DNA from: Perognathus longimembris pacificus
Lineage: Eukaryota > Chordata > Mammalia > Rodentia > Heteromyidae
NCBI RefSeq assembly: GCF_023159225.1
Contig: NC_063172.1
Coordinates: forward strand, 65,229,067-65,293,066
Reading direction: 5' to 3'
DNA length: 64,000 nt
Of this stretch, positions 43,997 to 54,395 are shown piece after piece. Made by a program: the position numbers and the translations under genes. Below the pieces are notes generated by a model. It made no database searches. It worked only from the letters and a program-made list of their open reading frames with translations, and was not told the origin of the DNA. The stretch's first letter is position 1, and every line of letters begins with the position of its first letter.

Positions 43997-46797
43997 AAAA
44001 TACTAACCTCCATGGTTCAACATCCATAAATCAATCAACCTAATTCACCACATAAACAGAAATAAAATCAAGAATCACATTGTTATTTCAGTCGATGCCC
44101 AAAAAGCCTTTGACAAAATACATCATCTCATTAAAATACAACAACTTATTAAAAGCTCTGGAGAGAACGGGAATAGATGGAACATTCCTCAAAACAATAA
44201 AAGCCGGGGCTGGGGATATGGCCTAGTGGCAAGAGTGCTTGCCTTGTATACATGAGGCCCTGGGTTCAATTCCCCAGCACCACATATACAGAAAACCGCC
44301 AGAAGTGGCACTGTGACTCAAGTGGCAGAGTGCTAGCCTTGAGCCAGGGACAGTGCTCAGGCCCTGAGTTCAAGGCCCAGGACTGGCAAAAAAAAACACA
44401 AACCCACAATAAAAGCCATATACAACAGACCAACTGCTAATATCATATTAAATGGAGAGAAACTTAAATCATTCCCCCTAAAATCAGGAACAAGACAAGG
44501 ATGCCCACTCTCCCCACTTCTTTTCAACATAGTGCTGGAATCCCTAGCCATAGCAGTAAGGCAAGAGGAGGACATCAAAGGGATCCACATCGGCAAGGAC
44601 GAAATCAAGTTATCCCTATTCGCAGACGACATGATCTTATATCTGAAGGACCCAAAAAACTCAGTCCCCAAACTCCTACAACTAATAAACCATTTTGGCA
44701 AAGTAGCAGGATACAAAATCAATCCACAAAAGTCAGCAGCTTTTCTGTACACCAGCAATAGACAAACAGAAAAGGAAATTATGGAAACAATTCCATTTAC
44801 AGTAGCCAAAAAAAGAATAAAGTACCTAGGGATCAACTTAACCAAGGACGTGACAGACCTATTTAATGAAAACTATAAAAATCTAATAAGGGAAATCAAA
44901 GAAGACACAAGGAGATGGAAAGACCTCCCATGCTCATGGGTAGGCAGAATCAATATAGTGAAAATGGCCATATTGCCCAAATTGTTATACAAATTCAATG
45001 CAATCCCTATCAAAATCCCAGCCACATTCTTTACTGAAATAGAGAAACCAATCCATATGGAACAGCAAAAGACCTAGAATAGCCAAAGCAGCTCTAGGCA
45101 AAAAAAGCAGTGCAGGAGGTATCACAATACCAGACTTCAAGCTCTACTACAGGGCCATCATAACAAAAACAGCCTGGTATTGGTATAAAAACAGATCGGA
45201 AGACCAATGGATTAGAATTGAAGATCCAGAAGTAAAACCGCACTCTTACAGTCAGCTGATATTCAACAAAGGAGCTAAAGACATACAATGGAATAAACAT
45301 AGCCTCTTCAACTACTGGTGCTGGGAAAATTGGGCAGCCATATGCAGAAAACTCAAAGTAGACCCAAGCCTATCACCATACACCAAGATCAACTCAAAAT
45401 GGATCAAGGACCTCAATATCAGACCTGAATCCTTGAAACTACTGAGGGACAGAGTAGGAAAGACGCTAGAACTTATAGGCATGGGAAGGAACTTCCTGAA
45501 TATAGTCCCAGGGGCACAACAAATAGGGGAGAGACTCGACAAATGGGACTACTACAAATTAAAAAGTTTCTGCACAGCTAAGGACATAGCCACCAAAACA
45601 GAAAGACAGCCAACCATATGGGAAAGGATCTTTATCAGCACAGCAACAGACAAAGGCCTAATATCTGTCATCTACAGAGAACTCAAAAAACTAAGCCCCT
45701 CCAAGCCCAATAAACCAATTAGGAAATGGGCAAAGGAGCTAAAGAGAGACTTCACAAGAGAAGAAATAAAAATGGCAAAGAAACGTGAGGAAATGTTCAA
45801 CATCCCTGGTAGTAAAGGAAATGCAAATAAAAACAACCCTGAGATACCACCTCACTCCAGTTAGAATGGCCTATACTCTGAACTCAGGCAACAACAAATG
45901 CTGAAGGGGGGCGGGGAAAGAGGAACCCTTCTCCATTGTTGGTGGGAGTACAAATTAGTACAACCACTTTGGAGAACAGTATGGAGGTTCCTCAAAAAGC
46001 TCAACATAGACCTACCCTATGCCCTAGCCATACCACTCCTAGGCATCTATCCTAAACAGCATGTCCCAAGATATCAGAAAGACATTTGTACTTCCATGTT
46101 TATCGCGGCACAATTCACAATAGCCAAAATATGGAAACAACCCAGATGCCCCTCCACAGATGAATGGATCCAAAAAATATGGTACCTAAACATAATGGAA
46201 TACTACATAGCAATTAGGAATGGTGAAATATTGTTATTCGCGGGGAAATGGTCAGAACTCGAACAAATAATGTTGAGCGAGACAAGCCTAGAACACAGAA
46301 AACAAAGGGGCATGATCTCCCTGATATATGACTGTTAGAAAGGGAGACGGAGAGACAGTAGAGACCAGGTCTGTGAAACCAAAAACTGCTTGTCAAATGG
46401 TATTTCCCACAGGATTGGGGCAGCCACCCAACAGTATGTAACTAAAACCAAACAATTACTCAACATATAAAGGTCAAAAATTGACCTCTCAGTGGAATAC
46501 AATAGCTCAAAAGCTATGTATATACGTTCATAAGACTATTGTCGACATATTGTCTAATATCGACATTACATTTAAAGCCCTAGGCGAATTTTCTTGGGCT
46601 TGGCCACGTGGATACTGTATATGTTTTTGATACATTATGTATTGTATATATGTCTACCTGACCTAGAGAAGGGAAAGAAAAACAGGGCATAAGATATCAC
46701 AAGGAATGTACACACTGCCCTACTATGTAACTGTACCCTTTTTACACAACACCCTGTCAAAAAAATTTGTATTCAATTAATATAAAATACTAACCTC
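43997..46797 (+). mobile_element. 5'-truncated L1 with target-site duplication, in the ARMC1 intron (antisense)
   Basis: L1 body 44011-46783 in plus orientation, flanked by identical 14-bp duplications at 43997-44010 and 46784-46797 (AAAATACTAACCTC). It begins inside the reverse-transcriptase domain of ORF2, keeps the FADD catalytic box (about 44620) and the C-terminal Cys-rich region, and has one or two frame breaks (open over 44532-45077, 45433-45864 and 45898-46338). The 3' UTR ends in TTCAATTAAT with almost no poly(A). An IDL-Geo SINE is nested at 44206-44405. The ORF2 product would be the endonuclease/reverse transcriptase for L1 retrotransposition, but this copy lacks the endonuclease, ORF1 and the promoter, so it is dead. 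Confidence 0.93.
44194..44417 (+). mobile_element. IDL-Geo SINE nested in the intronic L1
   Basis: Full-length IDL-Geo SINE (44206-44405) interrupting the L1 reading frame, with 12-bp target-site duplications ACAATAAAAGCC at 44194-44205 and 44406-44417. It therefore inserted after the L1 did. Confidence 0.93.
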
Positions 46798-46911
46798 TGC
46801 TTTCAAATCTGAACGGATTCGCACCACACATCTTTGAACAGCCATTTGAAAAGTAAAGCTGATGACACCTTTAATTTTTAACAAAGCCTCTTCACATAGA
46901 TTTCTCCGAGA
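46795..46911 (-). CDS. ARMC1: ARMC1 coding exon, residues 156-194 (HMA-like domain)
   Basis: A 117-nt exon of exactly 39 codons, from [16 protein letters not shown] to [13 protein letters not shown], both ends in phase 0. It supplies the first helix and the central strands of the beta-alpha-beta-beta-alpha-beta HMA-like fold. The acceptor is CTTTTTCAG and the donor is GAG followed by GTTAGT. The donor is unusual in context: only the first 11 intron bases are original, and the intron then passes straight into the 3' end of an antisense L1. The last three exon bases plus the donor belong to the L1 target-site duplication (46784-46797). Confidence 0.96.
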
Positions 46912-47514
46912 CTGAAAAAGTAAAAGCAAAGAATAGGCAAAATAATAGACAGTAAGCCAAAGGGAATTAATTATTGTAACTGTGTTATTTCAGGAGAGAG
47001 ATAATGTTTTGAGAATGCATTTTCTGTCAACTTCATTGTCCTAAGAACATATACTGACACAAATCTTGATAGCAGAACCTATTACACACTCACGTAACAT
47101 AGCCTGTTGCTCTTAAGCTACAAACCCATAACAGCATGTTACCATACGCACTCCTCTCTTAATCTGCTTTTATCAAGTACCTTGTCATGGCATTGCAAGT
47201 ATGAGTACCACAAAAACCAAGCAGAACCCAGTAGTCTCCGTGAACTGAGAATTCAGAGGCTATGGCAATTACAGCTCAAGGGAGAGAGGATGAAAGATGA
47301 ACGCTGCAAAAAGGAGAAGGCCATAAGAGAGAAACTTGTTCTGGAGATATGGAGACAGTGCCTGCCAAGTTTTCTGCTGACTGATGTTCAGTGTGTGTAT
47401 GTTAGAAAGTAATCTAAGATATCCATTTGCAGAAGACTGAAATTGCACCCGTCTCTCCTGTACACTGACATCATTTCAAGGTAGATCAAAGACTTCAACT
47501 TTTATTTATTTATC
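46912..47514. other. ARMC1 intron, unassigned part
   Basis: No SINE; a 101-codon plus ORF (47107-47412) is antisense to ARMC1 and unrecognised. Confidence 0.5.
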
Positions 47515-47745
47515 CATTTATTTACTTATTTTGTCAGTCAGAGCCTAGGTGCTGCCCCTGAACCCTTTTTGCTCAAGGATAGTGCTCTACCACTTGAGCC
47601 CAGCTTCACTTCCAGCTTTCTAGTGTTTAATTGGAGATAAAAGTCTCACAAACATTGCTAGTCCGGCTGGCTTTGAACCACAATCCTCAGATCTCAGCCT
47701 CCAGAGTAGCAAGGATCACCAGGCATGAGCCACCAGTGCCCAGCT
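47515..47745 (-). mobile_element. B1-Geo SINE
   Basis: TTGCTCAAGGATAGTGCTCT, CCGGCTGGCTTTGAACCACA, CCAGGCATGAGCCACCAG. Preceded by a (TTTA)n stretch. Confidence 0.83.
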
Positions 47746-48290
47746 CATGAACTTAAATGTAAAACCTGAGACCTTGAGAAGTTCTGGAGCAGAATTCTGA
47801 GGATAAACAAAACAAAAGCAGAAGACAGTGGAGCAATAGATTAAAGCACAGTATTAATAAGAAAAAAAAAGTGAGATGTTTGTTTTGTTTTTGCTGGTCA
47901 CGGGGGTTGGACTCAGAGGAAATCTCAAATCAATAACCTTTGTGAAAATGAAGCAAATTACACTAAAAAACCTAACTTTACATTCTATGAAAGAAGAAAA
48001 TAAAGCAAACTAAACTCAAAGTGAGGAAAAGGCTGGAATTGGAAGAGGCAGATAGAACATGAAAAGCAGAAAAACAGAAACAGATATCAAAAGTTTATCT
48101 CTGAAGTAAATGTGATTACTTAAGTGGTAGAGCTCCAGGTTTGATCAAAAAAGCCAAGCCAGAGTGTAAGACTTTTTCAAGCCAAAGTACCAAAGCAAAA
48201 AAAAAAAAAAGAACAGAGAGAGCAAATCAGGAACAAACGCAGGCCAGTCTGGGCTATACAGTTGAGGCCCTACATCAAAACAAACAAATA

Positions 48291-48492
48291 GGGCTGGGAA
48301 TACAGCTTAGAGGCAAGAGCGCTCGCCTCGTATACATGAAGCCCTGGGTTCGATTCCCCAGCACCACATATACAGAAAATGGCCAGAAGTGGTGCTATGA
48401 CTCAAGTGGCAGAGTGCTAACCTTGAGCAAAAAGCCAGGGACAATGCTCAGGTCCTAAGTCCAAGCTCTGGGACTGGGAAAAAATAAAAAAT
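48291..48492 (+). mobile_element. IDL-Geo SINE
   Basis: GGCTGGGAATACAGCTTAGA to CTCTGGGACTGGGA and an A-rich tail. Confidence 0.9.
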
Positions 48493-48544
48493 ATATCAAG
48501 AACTTTATTGTTGAAAAGATAACAAAATTGATAAACGTTCTGCT

Positions 48545-48905
48545 CCTTCTTCTAGAGGTACAAAGCTGGCCAGGGGAAGGAAAGTCCCTAAGACTCTTAT
48601 CTCCAATTAACTACCAAAAGGCTGGAAGTAGAGCTGTGGATCCAGTGATTGACTTGAGCAAGCTACAATACTCAGCCTCTGAGTTTCTACTGGCACATAT
48701 ACACTCAAAAAAAACCCCAAAACAATCAGTGGTTACAGGGACATGTGTCCAGTGACAGAGGGCCTGCCGAGTAAGCTGAAGGCCCTAACATCAAACAGCA
48801 TTGACCCAAAAAGGTGAATTGGACTTGGGAGTATAACTCAAAGTCAGTGACAGTGTGTGCCTAGCACGTGTAAGTTTCTGGGTTCAATTCTTCAGCACTG
48901 CAAGA
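48545..48905 (+). mobile_element. B1-Geo piece and two ID-like pieces
   Basis: 48545-48705 lacks most of the B1 half; 48732-48830 and 48835-48905 are diverged tRNA-derived monomers (last one GGGTTCAATTCTTCAGCACT). Confidence 0.65.
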
Positions 48906-49537
48906 ATAAGTAAAATGGTGACTGAGTTCGATCTCAACTTTAAAAAAGAATCTATATCACCAACAGAGATACAAGTGTATATACTATCATATGTTAAAAG
49001 AAGTCCTTCAGGCAGAAGGAACATTCAATGAAAATCCAGGTCAACATAAAGAAATGGCAAATATGTGGGTAGATAAAAAAATACTTTTATATTTTAAAAG
49101 GAGATAGAATGTATAAAGTAAAAGTAATTAACACTGTTGGGGGTCTATAACACATGAACAATAATAGCAGAAACAAATTTAAGTACTCATACTATATGAA
49201 ATATAGTCTGTCAAGCAGGCCATGCTCACACATCTCTGCCCTTTTTTCCATTTTTTTTTTTTTTGTTTAAGATTCTATATGTGAGAGAAAAGTCTTTCTG
49301 AAGCTGGCTTACTTTGCTATACATAATGATCTCTAGTACCTTTTAAATTGATTAAAATTTATTTTACAGCTCATAATAAGGATTAAACTGGGAAACATTC
49401 TTTGAACACGTAAAAGAAAGACTATCGTTCTGTTTTGGGGTAGGGTAATCCATAAACATCAGTTAACTGCCAGCATTATTTGACCCTTTACCACATTTAC
49501 TGATACTCTATTTACTTCTATTAAGAAAATGGTATTG
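48906..49537. other. ARMC1 intron, unassigned part
   Basis: AT-rich; nothing recognised. Confidence 0.5.
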
Positions 49538-50030
49538 GCTGGGAATATGGCCTAGTGGTAGAGTGCTTGCCTCGTATACATGAAGCCTGGGTTCAATTCC
49601 TCAGTTCCACATATACAGAAAAAGCCAGAAGTGGCGCTGTGGCTCAAGTGGTAGCGTGCTAGCCTTGAGCAAAAAGAAGCCAGGGACGGTGCTCAGGCCC
49701 TGAGTCCAAGGCCCAGGACTGGCAAAAAAAAAAAAAAATTACAAAATGTCACCTAATTAAATGAACCCTTAAGCACAAAGTAACCTTCTTTATCAGTATA
49801 AAATACTGATAGGCTTAGTGGTAGAGTGCTTGCCTAGCATGCATGAAGTCCTGGGTTCAAGTCCTCAGTAGCACATAAACAGAAAAGGTCATAAGTGACA
49901 CTGCAGCTCAAGTAGCAGAGTGCTAGCCATGAGCTAGGGACCGTGAGCTAAAGGACCAGTGCCCAGACCCTGAGTTCAAGCCCCAAGACTGGCAAAATAA
50001 TAATAATAATAATAAAATAAAATACTCAAA
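49538..50030 (+). mobile_element. Two IDL-Geo SINEs next to an ARMC1 exon
   Basis: 49538-49738 (young, A-run tail) and 49811-50027 (older, with a partial duplication around GCTAGGGACCGTGAGCTAAA and a (AAT)n tail). Both are antisense to the gene, about 110 bases from the exon at 50138. Confidence 0.9.
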
Positions 50031-50137
50031 CCGGGACTTTTTCTAAAGACTATTGGAAAATGATACTGGGGGAAAAATGGTTTAGGTGCTAGGATTTCTC
50101 ATTCCTATCTCATGAATCTCATGTTTATCAGTCTTAC

Positions 50138-50327
50138 CGTATCATCAAGACCATCTATATGTAAAACCACTGTTTTGGCACGTTTGTTTGTAGTTCCCAG
50201 AAAAAACTGAGCTTTCCTTCGACGAGAATTCATTTCATTAAAACTATCACCATCTGCCATGTTGGAGGACTGAAGAATGTCATAGATTTCAGAGGCCAGG
50301 AGCTTTGTTTCTCCTGGAGTTGTAGTC
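50138..50327 (-). CDS. ARMC1: ARMC1 coding exon, residues 92-155
   Basis: A 190-nt exon: one base completing Lys92, then 63 codons beginning [18 protein letters not shown] and ending [11 protein letters not shown]. It carries the end of the armadillo-like part, a basic linker (NSRRRKAQ) and the first strand of the C-terminal ferredoxin-like, heavy-metal-associated (HMA-like) domain ([10 protein letters not shown]). The metal-binding CxxC of true HMA domains is absent, as is normal for ARMC1. Minus-strand acceptor TTTTCAAG precedes GACTACAACTCC; the donor is GTAAGAC after ACG. Two IDL-Geo SINEs (49538-49738, 49811-50027) lie just downstream in the intron. Confidence 0.96.
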
Positions 50328-51884
50328 CTTGAAAAGACAAAGTTAGAAATTAGTCACTTCTACTAATTCTGTCATTTTATTTATCAATTTTGAGGAGCAT
50401 TGTTTCCTTTGTTTTGATACCCTTTTCAAAATATCAAATCTTGGAATAATGACACAAAAAGAGCATCCAGTCTATACCAGTCTTCTAATTTCTCTTTAAA
50501 CATATGTTCCCTTGAGATTCAAAACCCATCACTATAGTGGTACAAAGGCACATTTAATCAAGATCACAACAGGGAATCAACTGATAGGATCAGCTTATGG
50601 CATGTCACTGGATTATTACTAATGCTTAACTCTCCATATGGAGGTTGCCTGACTCCCACTAAACACATTAGCTAAAAATTCAAAAGAAGAAAACCAATAA
50701 GACCACATATTATCAGCTATTTTAAGAAAGAGATTTCTTAGTACATTCAAACTAATTTTATTTCTTAATTTTTTACCTATCTCATAAAAGCATCTATAGC
50801 ACAAACCACAAACAAAACATTTGCATTCTTAAACTTTAAGTCCTCCTACACAGCATGTTGTAACATCTACTGCTGATTCCAACAGATCCTTCTGCAGTGA
50901 TAAATTTTACAACTGCATTGTTGCTCACTACTAAGCACTTGAAATGTGGCTAGTGCAACTAACGAAATCCAATTTTATTGAATTTTAATACAGCCACAAG
51001 CAGTGAGTGATTATACTAAAACAGAACAGATCTAATGATTCTTAATCAGTTTCATTAACTAAGCAGTAAATGCACACACCTGCAAGAAAATCCTTATTTT
51101 GCCTATATATGATTAAGTCTAAACCTTCTAATAATAAGGCCTTAAAAAACCATCCACCGGTCTGAACGCATCAGATTTGTTTATTTTTTTATACTGTAAT
51201 TCTCCAGGTTAATAGACAATAACACTTGGCTATCTTCTAGGAAAATGCTGAATTTTTATGTATTTTTCTTTGTTCTCTTTTCTGGAATATTTCTCACACT
51301 TAAACCTTTTTCATACCTTTCCTCAGCCAGAATTGCCTCAACCAGACTGTATGCTAACTCTTAACATCTACCCTTAAAGTCTTTGCTTGACCACCATTTT
51401 TTTCTACAAAGCCTTCCCTTCATTACTCCTCCCTCTACTATGTCTGTACTATGTAGTGAGATCTTAGTGATTTTAATTTTCTAATTCTTCCACAGGTGTA
51501 TAAGTGCCTTAAGAATGTAATATATTCTCTTTGAAACTTTCACAGAACCTAACAAAAATTTTTGCAAACTGTTCATTTACTGAATGAATGCATATGTCAA
51601 ATCCCATGGAATGAAGATACAAGGTGATTGATGTGCAGGGCTGTTGTTAATCACACAAGTAAATTACTCTAGAGGATTTTAGTCCTAGGTTGTAGGAAGC
51701 TATCAGAAAGATGATTTTTTAAAATGTTTTCACATCTCTCTATGACAGTTATTTTACAGTTTATTGAAAAAGTCACCATGGTGCTCAGATATTTTAATTA
51801 TTAACCCAGATATTAAGGGGTATGAGAATGAAGGCTAGGGCACTTATGAATATAAGAGAGAAAAAGGAAATGAAAAATAGAGCC
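50328..51884. other. ARMC1 intron, 1.5 kb SINE-free
   Basis: AT-rich intron without recognisable repeats. Nothing coding. Confidence 0.5.
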
Positions 51885-52085
51885 TAGCTACTCAGGAGGC
51901 TGAGATCTGAGGATTACAATGAGCACTGCAATTAGAAACTAGGCTGGGCACAAAGTTCAAAGCACCAAAAAGTCAGAAGTGAATCTGTGGTTCACGTGGT
52001 AGAATGCTAACCTTGAGCAAAAGAAGGCTCAGGAACAGCATCCAGGTCCTGAGTTCAAGCCCCCAGGACTGGCACCAAAAAAGAA
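51885..52085 (+). mobile_element. B1-Geo SINE, partial left half
   Basis: CTAGCTACTCAGGAGGCTGA, GTGAATCTGTGGTTCACGTG, CCTGAGTTCAAGCCCCCAGG. Confidence 0.82.
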
Positions 52086-52254
52086 AAAGGAAAATAGTAC
52101 GTCAACTTCCCTTTTCCACCATCAATAGTTTTTCAATGTTTTTATCATCCCACCACATAACACAAGAGGCAGCTAATGAGCCTCACATATTTTTTCCTAC
52201 AACATGCTATTTCAAGACTTTGTAAATGTTTTGTTTTTGTCACGTTTATTGACT

Positions 52255-52330
52255 GATGATTAATGGCAGCACTGGGGATTAAATCCAGGACCTTGTGTAC
52301 TCTAGGCAAGTCTTCCAGCATCAAGTCAGA
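52255..52330 (-). mobile_element. ID-like SINE fragment
   Basis: GGGGATTAAATCCAGGACCT in minus orientation. Confidence 0.55.
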
Positions 52331-52406
52331 CCCTCCTTTTATATGCTTTTTGTTGAACCAGTAGTTCATTTATGAATCAGATGTAAATTTTCCTATAAAT
52401 AAAAAA

Positions 52407-52860
52407 AAGAAAGTAGGACTGGGGATATGGCCTAGTGGCAAGAGTGCCTGCCTCGGATACACGAGGCCCTAGGTTCGATTCCCCAGCACCACATATACAG
52501 AAAACGGCCAGAAGCAGCGCTGTGACTCAAGTGGCAGAGTGCTAGCCTTGAGCGGGAAGAAGCCAGGGACAGTGCTCAGGCCCTGAGTCCAAGGCCCAGG
52601 ACTGGCCAAAAAAAAAAAAGAAAGTAATTTCTTTTTAATGCAGTGAGTTTATTGAGTTTTTTTTGTCGTCAGTCCTGGGCCTTGGACTCAGGGCCTGAGC
52701 ACTGTCCCTGGCTTCTTTTTGCTCACAACACTCTACCACTTGAGCCACAGTGCCACTCCGGGCCGTTTTCTATATATGTGGTGCCGAGGAATCGAATCCA
52801 GGTCTTCATGTATACGAGGCAAGCACTCTTGCCACTAGGCCATATTCCCAGCCCCTCAGT
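52407..52860. mobile_element. Inverted pair of young IDL-Geo SINEs
   Basis: Plus copy 52417-52618 (flanks AGAAAGTA) and minus copy 52657-52853 (flanks CAGTGAG), only about 40 bases apart, arranged tail to tail. Both near consensus. Confidence 0.93.
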
Positions 52861-52933
52861 GAGATTTTTGTTCACACCCAAATGATCGTTTATCAACTTC
52901 ACTACAGATAGTTTAAATTGTTCTTAAAGTTGA

Positions 52934-53047
52934 TTTGGAAAGATGTAGCTAAGTGGTAGAAATGTTTGCCTAGTATTCATAAGGCCCTAGATTCAATCCT
53001 TAGCCCTGAGTTCAAAGCCCCAGGACTGGCAAAAAAAAAAAAAAAAA
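52934..53047 (+). mobile_element. IDL-Geo SINE with a large internal deletion
   Basis: Left half (AGCTAAGTGGTAGAAATGTT ... GATTCAATCCTTAG) joined directly to the end of the Geo half (CCCTGAGTTCAAAGCCCCAG) and an A-run. Confidence 0.8.
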
Positions 53048-53649
53048 GTTGTCTTTTAATTGCAAATTACAGGAGAGCTGCAAGGCAGAGATACTATCCT
53101 CTGTTTGAAAAACCTAATAAAGTTGAAACTGCTGGTAATAGTATTACTTTACCAATTCTAAGTGGTTAAGAAATAACCATATCTCCATTTGACACTAAAA
53201 TCTGTTTTTAAAAATTCATGCCATAAAATACTCGAAAGTTTCAGAAAAGCACTGCCCATCAGAACTTTCTGATAGTGGAAATCTTGGCTCTAGCCACAGG
53301 ACTACTAAATGTTTAAGAAAAGAGCGAGTGTGACCGAGATAACTGATTTTTTTTTTTTGTACTAAGATTTCAAACATGAAGCTTTCAATCTAATTGTAAT
53401 TCACTTAAACGGCCACATGTGACTCATTGCTGTCATACTGGACCAAACAGTTTATGAAAAAAGGGGCGAAGGGTGCTTATGTTACCAGTTTCCTTAAGCT
53501 AGCTTCTCCTTTTCTGATTAATCAGTCTTATGCTTATGAGTAACCATTTCTCTATCACCCTTTCTGAAAAGAATCTCTGTGCAAAGGGAATTTAGGTTTT
53601 TTGGTGGGAAGAGAAAGAACGGAATGGCAAAGAAAACAAAAATTCTCAG
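53048..53649. other. ARMC1 intron, unassigned part
   Basis: No recognised feature. Confidence 0.45.
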
Positions 53650-53735
53650 GCTGAGGGTACTGCTCACTGGAAGAACACTTGTATGGCATTCACAAGGCTC
53701 TAGGTTCAATCCCTAGGGCCGTCAAAAACAACAAA
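53650..53735 (+). mobile_element. ID-like SINE
   Basis: GGTTCAATCCCTAGGGCC preceded by CACTTGTATGGCATTCACAA; tRNA-derived monomer with A/C tail. Confidence 0.65.
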
Positions 53736-54021
53736 ACCTATTTGACTATTTTCTCAAATTTCCAAAAGTAGTACTTAACTAGAATCATTCTGGATACTTC
53801 AGGGAGCTCAATTCAGTATGTAAAAATATAGCTTTGGGGCTTAATTCTATTGAGATTCCCATAAGAGGAGCAACAGAGTGAGGAAAGAAGCAGCCATTTA
53901 CCCACATAACAATTTGCAAAGAGGGCGGGCGGGCACATGCGCGGTTGTGACTGGATGGATGTACCTCTGCAGAGGTTGCTCATACTATTTTACTAAGAAA
54001 GTTAAGAATAGACAGGAAAGA

Positions 54022-54235
54022 CCTGGAGCCTAGCTACTCACAGGGCTGAGATCTACGGATCAATTCAAAGCTAGCCTAAGCAGGGAAGTCCTTGAAACTC
54101 TTATCTCCAATTAATCACCAAAAAGCTGAAAGTGGAGCTGGGATAGAGCCCTAGCCTTAAGCAAAAAAGCTCACCAACAGCACCCCGGCCCTCGTGTTCA
54201 AAGCCCTAAGACTTGAACACACACACCCACACAAT
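54022..54235 (+). mobile_element. B1-Geo SINE with short CA tail
   Basis: GAGCCTAGCTACTCACAGGG, AAAGTGGAGCTGGGATAGAG, CCTCGTGTTCAAAGCCCTAA, then a CA-rich tail at about 54217-54235. Confidence 0.8.
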
Positions 54236-54395
54236 ATACAACAAACTATAGTCACACTTGCTGTGCCTACTGAGACTAGTAAAACCAGTTACATGAATAA
54301 TTCCACTAACACATTCAAACATTCCAGTTTCACGCTCGTGTCACTTTCCCACAGTCTACCGTCCATTTTTAAGGGCTTTTAACTCTGAAGGTCAG

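Noticed and set aside
44501..46338. Reverse-transcriptase ORF as a possible host gene or retrovirus
   Set aside because: The FADD box, ORF2 layout, 3' UTR and target-site duplication show a truncated LINE-1. There are no LTRs, gag or protease.
47107..47412. Plus-strand ORF antisense to ARMC1 as a nested gene
   Set aside because: No promoter, splice or polyadenylation context, and no recognisable domain.
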